Origin: an uncultured Neomegalonema sp.
GTDB taxonomy: Bacteria > Pseudomonadota > Alphaproteobacteria > Rhodobacterales > Rhodobacteraceae
Reading direction: 5' to 3'
DNA: 9,304 bases
Assembly (NCBI GenBank): GCA_937958345.1
Contig: CALGNW010000155.1
Coordinates: 1 to 9,304 of the forward strand
Positions 1 through 5,324 of the stretch are shown here, one piece after another. The notes beneath the pieces were generated by a model. It was not told the DNA's origin, made no database searches, and saw only the letters and a program-made list of their open reading frames with translations. The stretch's first letter is position 1. Each line of letters begins with the position of its first letter. A program made the position numbers and the translations under genes.

Positions 1-174
1 TTTGCCCAAGACCTCCGACACATCATAGCCGAGCCGAGCCGCCCACGGTGCGCTGATATGAGCGAGACAACCGGTGCTGTCCGTCGAATGCATCATCACA
101 GGAGCATTCTCGAGAAATTCGTCGATGGAATCGACTTTCGCGTTCTTCCAGTTTTCGAACAGACGGTTGGTCAC
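1..174 (-). CDS. PAS-domain signalling protein, N-terminal fragment (runs off the left edge)
   Basis: An open frame on the minus strand runs without a stop from a TAG at about 286 down to base 1. Its translation contains a clear PAS-domain start: EFLENAPVMMHSTDSTGCLA, then HISAPWAARLGYDVSEVLGK. This matches the usual N-terminal half of a PAS fold, with the W...LGY...EVLGK pattern. PAS domains sense ligands or redox state and usually sit before a histidine kinase, GGDEF or EAL output domain, which here would lie beyond the window, so the output is unknown. There is no ATG in this frame. I chose GTG at 174 because GGAG lies 11 bases upstream, a little far, and because the sequence becomes protein-like just after it (VTNRLFENWKN). 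GTG at 225 or 210 and TTG at 243 are alternatives. The gene is on the same strand as the lipoprotein gene upstream of it, roughly 130-200 bases away depending on the start, so it may have its own promoter. Confidence 0.7.
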   Translation of the reverse strand, partial: MTNRLFENWKNAKVDSIDEFLENAPVMMHSTDSTGCLAHISAPWAARLGYDVSEVLGK

Positions 175-267
175 GTCGACAAAAGCTCCACTCTGACGGC
201 AAGGTATCACCGTATAAAGCGCCACTGCAGCGAAAGGGCACAAGCGCCCTAACCTGAACCGTCGTCC

Positions 268-286
268 GTATTTCTAAACGAAATAC
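268..286. promoter_or_regulatory. Perfect 7-bp inverted repeat upstream of the PAS gene
   Basis: GTATTTC at 268-274 and GAAATAC at 280-286 are exact reverse complements separated by TAAAC. The site lies in AT-rich DNA between the lipoprotein gene and the PAS gene and overlaps a possible -10 box for the latter. It could be an operator or an RNA hairpin in the 5' leader. No T-run follows it, so it does not look like a terminator. Its function is inferred from position only. Confidence 0.35.
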
Positions 287-313
287 TAATTCAGCCCTTC
301 GGATTAAGCTCAA
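283..313 (-). promoter_or_regulatory. Possible promoter for the PAS gene
   Basis: On the minus strand TTGAGC (308-313) and TAGTAT (283-288) resemble -35 and -10 boxes. The spacer is 19 bases, longer than ideal. Transcription would start near 276, inside the inverted repeat at 268-286. This is a weak call from consensus resemblance alone. Confidence 0.22.
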
Positions 314-370
314 TTTGAATACATTTTTCCGCAAAACTTATTCACCGCAGACCGAAGCGACCTCCGCGCT

Positions 371-895
371 TTATTCGCCGGGCTTTGCCGTCACTTTCGG
401 CGGTTCGCCCACAGCGACCAAATCGTTGATGCGGAAGGTGCGGTACAGCCCCTCGACCATGAGATCGAGATTGTCCTTGTCGGCAAAGTCGAGGCACCCG
501 ACCTCGTATGTCACGATCTTCTGAAAATCATCGGTCTTTCTGAGGATCGTCAAAGTCGGCGTTCCTGTCACGCGGTCAGGGCAGGTTTCCGGGGTGGCGA
601 CAGTGTAGCTGCGCTGGAGCGCGTTAAAGCCGTACCGGTCCATGATATCGAGCGCGCGGCGGAAGGCACCGACGGGTAGGCCGCCGTTTGAGCGCCCTTC
701 CTTGATCGTGTTATCACCCGCGTTCAAACTGTAGCGGTCTTCCGGCGTCACGCGCATCGTGTAAACCGGGCACAGGCCGATACAGGGGCCGGCAGAGATA
801 CTGATGCTTCCTTCCAATGGCGGCTCTTTTGGTTCGGGCGTTGCGCAACCGGTAAGGAGCGCCAGCATCGCAGCACTCGAAATTAACTTCAGCAT
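371..895 (-). CDS. DUF6438-type lipoprotein
   Basis: A 174-residue predicted lipoprotein. The N-terminus is a lipoprotein signal: MLKLISSAAMLALLTGC, with lipobox LLTGC and the lipidated cysteine at residue 17. Residues 31-45 (ISISAGPCIGLCPVY) match the opening of DUF6438, whose members typically start with a C-x-G-x-CPVY segment followed by a Y-x-G strand. Two further cysteines (105 in ETCPD and 134 in EVGC) could pair with C38 and C42 in the periplasm. The domain's function is not known to me. Residue 18 is alanine rather than aspartate, so under the Lol rule as known in enterobacteria it would go to the outer membrane. A strong ribosome site, AAGGAG, lies six bases before the ATG at 895. 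The gene begins 49 bases after the stop of the ASKHA gene on the same strand, so the two may be cotranscribed. No functional link between them is visible. Confidence 0.85.
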   Translation of the reverse strand: MLKLISSAAMLALLTGCATPEPKEPPLEGSISISAGPCIGLCPVYTMRVTPEDRYSLNAGDNTIKEGRSNGGLPVGAFRRALDIMDRYGFNALQRSYTVATPETCPDRVTGTPTLTILRKTDDFQKIVTYEVGCLDFADKDNLDLMVEGLYRTFRINDLVAVGEPPKVTAKPGE

Positions 896-944
896 TCCAG
901 TCTCCTTGCCGCACAGCGCGCGGTCTTTCTTTTATCAGCGTCGG

Positions 945-2996
945 TCAGGTGCGCGCCCGCCGGCGTCTGCGCCGACCACCATCATCGCCACCCGAGGGCG
1001 GCCCCGCCGGAGCGGTGTCCGGCAATCTCACATTCTTCCTTAGCAGCGGATATGGGGCCGTTTTGTGAGGCACGGCCATCGCCTCGATAAAGTGTTCCTG
1101 AAACTTTGGTTCGACCGCCGTTTCGATCTTGTGGACCTCGCGGACCACTGCCTCGATTTTTTTGCGCGCGCCCGCATTCAGCAGGGCAATCCGGGCGCCG
1201 GTTCCGGCGGCGTTTCCTGCCGAGCGGACTTTTTCGACCTCGCAATCCGGAATCATACCGAGCACCATCGCGTGAACCGGCGAGATATGAGCGCCGAACG
1301 CGCCTGCGAGGGTGATCCGGTCCAGCTTTTCGACGCCGAGCTCGTCCATCAACAACCGGCAACCGGCGTAGAGCGCGGCCTTGGCGAGCTGGATCGCGCG
1401 CACGTCGTTCTGCGTGACCACGATCTTCTGTTCACCGTCATGGATCAGATAAGAATATGTGCGCCCTTCGGCAAAGATACGGGGGGATGTGTCGGCGAGC
1501 GATCCGCGCACCACGCCGTCAATGTCGATCACATCGGCCAGCCGCATTTCGGCGATGGCCTCGATGATGCCGGAGCCTGCTATGCCGGTTATTCCGCTGT
1601 CCGCAGTCGCAACGGCAAAACCGGGGTCATCGGACCACAGCTCGCAGCCGATGACTTTGAACCGGCAGTTCTTGGTGTCCGGGTCTATGCGGACACGCTC
1701 GATCGCGCCCGGCGCGGCGCGCTGGCCGCACGAGATTTGCGCGCCCTCGAATGCAGGCCCGGTCGGCGACGAACAGGCCAACAGCTTGTCGCGGTTCCCC
1801 AGAACAATCTCGGCATTTGTACCGACATCGACAATCAACGTCATTTCGTCGCTGTCATAGGGTTCTTCGGACAGAATTACCGCCGCTGCATCCGCGCCGA
1901 CATGACCGGCAATACATGGCAGGATATATATGCGGGCATTCGGGTGAATGCTCAGGTCCAATTCGTTCGCCCAAAATACCATGCCGTCACCAGCGGCAAG
2001 CGCGAAAGGCGCACCGCCAAGTTCGACAGGATCAATCCCGAGCAACAGGTGATGCATGATCGGATTGCCGACAAAAGTGCTTTCGACAATTTCCTCGCGG
2101 TCAATCATCGCCTGAGCCGCAACTTGCCCCAGCAGGGCGTTGATCGCTTCGCGGACCGCCTCGGTCATTTGCTTGTCGCCGCCGGGGTTCATCATCGAAT
2201 AGGAAACCCGGCTCATCAAATCTTCGCCGAAGCGGATTTGCGGATTCATCAATCCGGCGGACGCAACGGTCTTACCGGATCGCAGGTCGCTAAGGTGGCA
2301 GGCAATCGTCGTCGAGCCAATGTCGAATGCCGCGCCGTATATCGTGCCATCAAAGAAACCGGGCCAGACATGAATGACACGACGGCTTGAACGCTTGCGA
2401 CCGAAATGAACAGCACAGGTGACTTTCCAGTCCCCCTTTCGCAATGCGGGTTGCAGCGACTGCATGAGTCGAAGGTCCCCGACAAGTCCCTCGATCTCCC
2501 ATTGCTCCTCGAGCGCGCGGATCAGCCTTTCCATATCGGAGGACGGGTCGTGCATATCGGGTTCGGCAACCTCGACATAGAAAAGCCGTGTCGCCGGATC
2601 GAGTGCGATAGGGCGGTCATCGGCATCCTTGCGGACGACCTGTTTGTGGACCTGACTTTCGGGCGGCACATCGATGACCACGTCGCCCTGAACCTGAGCC
2701 TGACAGCCGAGACGCCGTCCCTCGCGCAGTCCGCGCTTTTCTTTATAGCGCGCCTCCACCTTGTTCCATTCCGACAGCGCATTTTCACGCGACGTCAGGC
2801 CGTGCTTTGAAAACTCTCCGTAAGACGGCGTAATCTGACACCGCGAACATATGCCGCGCCCCCCGCAAACCGAGTCGAGATCAACCCCGAGCGTCCGTGC
2901 AGCCTGTAAAACAGGTGTGCCGACCGGAAACCGGCCCCGCTTTCCCGAAGGGGTAAAAACCACCAGCGCATCAGGGGTATTGGCACCATCCGCCAT
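945..2996 (-). CDS. [2Fe-2S] ferredoxin / ASKHA (DUF4445, RamA-like) protein, probable corrinoid-protein reductive activator
   Basis: A 683-residue protein. Residues 10-110 form a ferredoxin-like domain with cysteines at 44, 50, 53 and 98 (C-x5-C-x2-C-x44-C), expected to hold a [2Fe-2S] cluster. The rest is an ASKHA-fold ATPase of the DUF4445 type: phosphate-1 motif FDIGSTT at 224-230, phosphate-2 motif IVDVGTNAEIVLGN at 388-401, and LAGAFG at 563-568. Members of this family (RamA, RACo) use ATP and an electron donor to return oxidised Co(II) corrinoid proteins to active Co(I). In Roseobacter relatives a RamA-like protein has been linked genetically to a split, B12-dependent methionine synthase, which is a plausible role here by inference. 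I prefer ATG at 2996, with GAGG seven bases upstream, over the in-frame ATG at 3095. The latter has no ribosome site and would add 33 residues unlike a ferredoxin start. The C-terminus is a Gly/Asp linker followed by six consecutive arginines (675-680). No corrinoid partner gene lies in the window. Confidence 0.88.
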   Translation of the reverse strand: MADGANTPDALVVFTPSGKRGRFPVGTPVLQAARTLGVDLDSVCGGRGICSRCQITPSYGEFSKHGLTSRENALSEWNKVEARYKEKRGLREGRRLGCQAQVQGDVVIDVPPESQVHKQVVRKDADDRPIALDPATRLFYVEVAEPDMHDPSSDMERLIRALEEQWEIEGLVGDLRLMQSLQPALRKGDWKVTCAVHFGRKRSSRRVIHVWPGFFDGTIYGAAFDIGSTTIACHLSDLRSGKTVASAGLMNPQIRFGEDLMSRVSYSMMNPGGDKQMTEAVREAINALLGQVAAQAMIDREEIVESTFVGNPIMHHLLLGIDPVELGGAPFALAAGDGMVFWANELDLSIHPNARIYILPCIAGHVGADAAAVILSEEPYDSDEMTLIVDVGTNAEIVLGNRDKLLACSSPTGPAFEGAQISCGQRAAPGAIERVRIDPDTKNCRFKVIGCELWSDDPGFAVATADSGITGIAGSGIIEAIAEMRLADVIDIDGVVRGSLADTSPRIFAEGRTYSYLIHDGEQKIVVTQNDVRAIQLAKAALYAGCRLLMDELGVEKLDRITLAGAFGAHISPVHAMVLGMIPDCEVEKVRSAGNAAGTGARIALLNAGARKKIEAVVREVHKIETAVEPKFQEHFIEAMAVPHKTAPYPLLRKNVRLPDTAPAGPPSGGDDGGRRRRRRART

Positions 2997-3167
2997 CGCG
3001 AAGCCTCGTGAAAAACTCAATAATCCGGCGACCATGGCGCGTCTCGCGCTTTGCGCCAAGCGTTGTTTCGACACTGGTAAGACCGAATACGACATTCAGC
3101 GGGCCGAGGTCTTGTTCTTGTGCACTGCGGTATTATCTGTCGTTGATAAGGAAACGGGAGGGACTCA
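2997..3167. promoter_or_regulatory. Divergent intergenic region between the ASKHA and M20 genes
   Basis: These 171 bases separate two genes pointing away from each other, so both promoters should lie here. For the plus-strand gene, TATTAT at 3131-3136 is a fair -10 box. The best -35-like element, TTGTTC at 3112-3117, is only 13 bases away, which is too close for a standard promoter. The M20 ribosome site GGGAGG is at about 3156-3161. I see no good sigma-70 pair on the minus strand and no cobalamin-riboswitch-like element. Confidence 0.35.
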
Positions 3168-4334
3168 ATGCCGACAATTAATCGTATCGCGGATTTCCAC
3201 GACGAGATTACAGCGTGGCGCCGCGACCTGCACCAAAACCCGGAGTTGATGTACGACGTTCACCGGACCGCCGGTATCGTTGCAGATAAACTCAAGGAGT
3301 TCGGCTGCGACGAGGTTGTCACGGGCATTGGGCGGACCGGCGTGGTCGGTGTTATCAAGGGCAGCAAAGGCGAGGGGCGTACAATCGGGATGCGTGCCGA
3401 CATGGATGCTCTGCCTATTCAGGAGATACGCGACCTGCCCCACAAATCGGCAACCGACGGGAAAATGCATGCCTGTGGCCATGACGGGCACACCGCAATG
3501 CTGCTCGGTGCTGCGAAATACCTTGCCGAGACGCGCAACTTCGCCGGTACGGCATTGGTGATCTTCCAACCCGCGGAAGAAGGCGGTGCCGGCGGCAAAG
3601 AAATGGTCGATGACGGCATGATGGATCGTTGGGATGTCGCCGAGGTTTACGGCATGCACAATATGCCCGGCCTGCCTGTTGGTGAGTTCAGCACCCGGCC
3701 CGGCGCAATCATGGCGGCGACCGACGAAATTCAGATAACGATTGAAGGGTGTGGCGGTCACGCTGCGCAACCCAATGCCTGTGTCGATCCGACGCTTGCG
3801 GGCGCAGGGATCATGCAGGCCCTGCAATCCATCGTTTCGCGTAATGTGGATCCGGTTGATAACGCCGTCGTTTCGGTCACCACATTTCATGCCGGTGACG
3901 CGTTCAATGTCATCCCCCAGACCGCCAAGTTAACCGGGACGGTTCGTACACTGGACCAAGGCGTGCGGAATTTGATCGAGGACCGGATCAAGGCCATGGT
4001 TCCCGCCATCGCACAAGGATACGGCTGCACCACCGAAGTCGACTATATCCGCGGCTATCCTGTTACCGTGAATCACGCCGATCAAACCGCATTCGCCGTG
4101 AAGGTCGCATCCGACGTATCGGGGGCCGGCGCGGTCGAGGCGAACATGCCGCCAAAGCTCGGCGGTGAGGATTTTTCGTACATGCTCGAGTCGCGCCCCG
4201 GCGCGATCATTATGATCGGAAACGGCGATACGGCAGGGCTGCATCACCCCGAGTACGATTTCAATGACGAAATCATTCCGATCGGGTGCAGCTATTGGGC
4301 GCGTTTAGTCGAAACCGCGTTGCCCGCCGCCTAG
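3168..4334 (+). CDS. M20-family aminoacylase / amidohydrolase (HipO/AMA-like)
   Basis: A 388-residue zinc-type amidohydrolase of peptidase family M20, subgroup M20D, which hydrolyses N-acyl amino acids or similar amides in the cytoplasm. The expected motifs appear in order: GMRADMDALPIQE (74-86), HACGHDGHTAM (101-111) with metal ligands C103 and H105, FQPAEEGGAGG (133-143) with the catalytic/metal pair E137-E138, YGMHNMPG with H164, dimerisation-domain GCGGHAAQPN with H198, NVIPQTAKLTGTVRTL (247-262), and GLHHPEYDFND near the C-terminus with H359. All key residues are present and the length is normal. No signal peptide is seen. The start is supported by GGGAGG six bases before the ATG. Hippurate hydrolase, N-acetyl- or N-carbamoyl-amino-acid hydrolase and IAA-amino-acid hydrolase share these motifs, so the exact substrate cannot be read from sequence. 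A terminator follows, so it is probably not in an operon with argB. Confidence 0.9.
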   Translation: MPTINRIADFHDEITAWRRDLHQNPELMYDVHRTAGIVADKLKEFGCDEVVTGIGRTGVVGVIKGSKGEGRTIGMRADMDALPIQEIRDLPHKSATDGKMHACGHDGHTAMLLGAAKYLAETRNFAGTALVIFQPAEEGGAGGKEMVDDGMMDRWDVAEVYGMHNMPGLPVGEFSTRPGAIMAATDEIQITIEGCGGHAAQPNACVDPTLAGAGIMQALQSIVSRNVDPVDNAVVSVTTFHAGDAFNVIPQTAKLTGTVRTLDQGVRNLIEDRIKAMVPAIAQGYGCTTEVDYIRGYPVTVNHADQTAFAVKVASDVSGAGAVEANMPPKLGGEDFSYMLESRPGAIIMIGNGDTAGLHHPEYDFNDEIIPIGCSYWARLVETALPAA

Positions 4335-4343
4335 ACTCGTTTG

Positions 4344-4367
4344 AGGGGGCATCCCGCCCCTTCTTTT
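4344..4367 (+). terminator. Rho-independent terminator after the M20 gene
   Basis: AGGGGGC (4344-4350) pairs with GCCCCTT (4356-4362) around the loop ATCCC. This gives seven pairs, five of them G-C and one G-T, followed by a T-rich stretch TTCTTTTC. It begins ten bases after the M20 stop codon and separates that gene from argB. Folding was judged by eye. Confidence 0.6.
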
Positions 4368-4385
4368 CGCCCGCGATGCTAAAAC

Positions 4386-4416
4386 TTGTTCACCTGCGGC
4401 GCGCAGCCCGCTAAAC
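4386..4416 (+). promoter_or_regulatory. Possible argB promoter
   Basis: TTGTTC at 4386-4391 and CTAAAC at 4411-4416 are the only promoter-like pair in the 57 bases between the terminator and argB. The spacer is 19 bases and the -10 is poor. If real, the transcript would start almost at the argB ATG, which would explain the lack of a clear ribosome site. This is a weak call. Confidence 0.2.
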
Positions 4417-4424
4417 CGCCGGAC

Positions 4425-5324
4425 ATGACAGATAAAAACGCATCAAGAGACATGATCGCCACCGCGCGCACGCTGGCGGTCGCCCTTCCCTACCTGCAAA
4501 AGCACGACGGACAAGCCATTGTCGTCAAGCTGGGCGGTCACGCGATGGGCGAGGCCTCGCTGATGGAGGATTTCGCCCGCGACATTGCCCTGATGAAACA
4601 ATGCGGCGTTCATCCGATTGTTGTCCACGGCGGCGGTCCGCAAATCGGCGACATGCTTAAGCGCCTTGATATCCAAAGCGAATTTATCGACGGGCTGCGC
4701 GTAACCGATGCCGCGACGGTCGAAGTCGTCGAAATGGTCCTGGCGGGCAAGATCAACAAAGAGATCGTTGCCGCCATCAATAAACAAGGGGGCCGGGCCG
4801 TCGGGCTGTGCGGGAAAGATGCACGGCTGATCGTCGCCGAAAAACTGCTGCGCACGGTGCAGGACAAAGAGACCGGCGACGAAAAGCAAATTGATCTGGG
4901 GTATGTCGGCAGGCCGGTATCGGTGAATCCCGATGTCCTCAACGTCTTCCGCGAGTCGGACCTTGTGCCGGTCGTCGCGCCCGTTGCAATCGGGACCAAG
5001 GAAGAGACGTTCAACATCAATGGCGACACAGCGGCGGGCGCAATAGCCGGCGCGATGCGCGCCTCTCGACTGTTGCTGCTGACAGATGTTCCGGGAGTAA
5101 AGGGCGCGGACGGCGAGGTTCTGGAAGAGATGACCGTGGCCGAAGCGCGAGCTCTGATCGAGAGCGGCGTTATCGCTGGCGGGATGATCCCGAAGGTCGA
5201 AACAGCACTCGAGGCGCTGTCTCAGGGTGTGGACGGGGTTGTCATCCTAGACGGAAGGACACCCCACGCAGTCCTGCTCGAGCTATTTACCAAGCACGGA
5301 GCTGGAACACTGATCCGACGCTGA
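4425..5324 (+). CDS. argB: Acetylglutamate kinase
   Basis: A 299-residue amino acid kinase that phosphorylates N-acetyl-L-glutamate with ATP, the second step of arginine synthesis, in the cytoplasm. Family motifs are all present: IVVKLGGHAMG with the ATP-binding lysine K35, VVHGGGPQIGDML (66-78) for substrate binding, FNINGDTAAGAIAGAM (186-201) with N189 and D191, LLLTDVPGVKG (207-217), and GGMIPKVETALEAL with K237. The stretch IATARTLAVALPYLQK before the kinase core matches the extra N-terminal helix found in hexameric, arginine-inhibited enzymes, so feedback inhibition by arginine is likely (inference). ATG at 4425 (MTDKNASRDM) is preferred over TTG at 4386, which would add 13 residues unlike the family. 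No convincing Shine-Dalgarno precedes the ATG. The last 38 bases, including the stop, overlap the 3' end of the protease gene on the other strand. Confidence 0.96.
   Translation: MTDKNASRDMIATARTLAVALPYLQKHDGQAIVVKLGGHAMGEASLMEDFARDIALMKQCGVHPIVVHGGGPQIGDMLKRLDIQSEFIDGLRVTDAATVEVVEMVLAGKINKEIVAAINKQGGRAVGLCGKDARLIVAEKLLRTVQDKETGDEKQIDLGYVGRPVSVNPDVLNVFRESDLVPVVAPVAIGTKEETFNINGDTAAGAIAGAMRASRLLLLTDVPGVKGADGEVLEEMTVAEARALIESGVIAGGMIPKVETALEALSQGVDGVVILDGRTPHAVLLELFTKHGAGTLIRR

Noticed and set aside
23..334. A 103-codon minus-strand frame with an ATG at 334 overlapping the PAS fragment.
   Set aside because: The PAS motif is in a different frame. This one is Arg- and Ser-rich with no domain.
338..370. 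A possible terminator after the lipoprotein gene (CGCGGA pairing with TCTGCG).
   Set aside because: The stem is six pairs with one G-T, the loop is eleven bases and no T-run follows closely.
1065..2390. A 441-codon open frame on the plus strand, opposite the ASKHA gene.
   Set aside because: It lacks recognisable motifs and is rich in Arg, His and Asp as expected from antisense of GC-rich coding DNA. The minus-strand frame has a full ferredoxin and ASKHA motif set.
2997..3095. A 33-residue N-terminal extension of the ASKHA protein from ATG at 3095, superficially like a signal or membrane segment.
   Set aside because: No ribosome site precedes that ATG, and the ferredoxin domain expects a start near MADGANTPDALVVFTP. 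The short hydrophobic run is weak and a cytoplasmic enzyme needs no signal.
2997..3167. Possible cobalamin or methionine-linked riboswitch between the divergent genes, suggested by the B12 role of the ASKHA protein.
   Set aside because: The region is too short for a full cobalamin riboswitch and I see no B12-box-like sequence.
3165..3890. A 241-codon open frame on the minus strand within the M20 gene.
   Set aside because: It is the antisense shadow of the M20 gene; all M20 motifs are on the plus strand.
5287..5320. An outer-membrane insertion signal at the protease C-terminus (ending in aromatic Trp).
   Set aside because: One terminal aromatic residue is not enough, and the tail is low-complexity rather than a beta-barrel or autotransporter domain.
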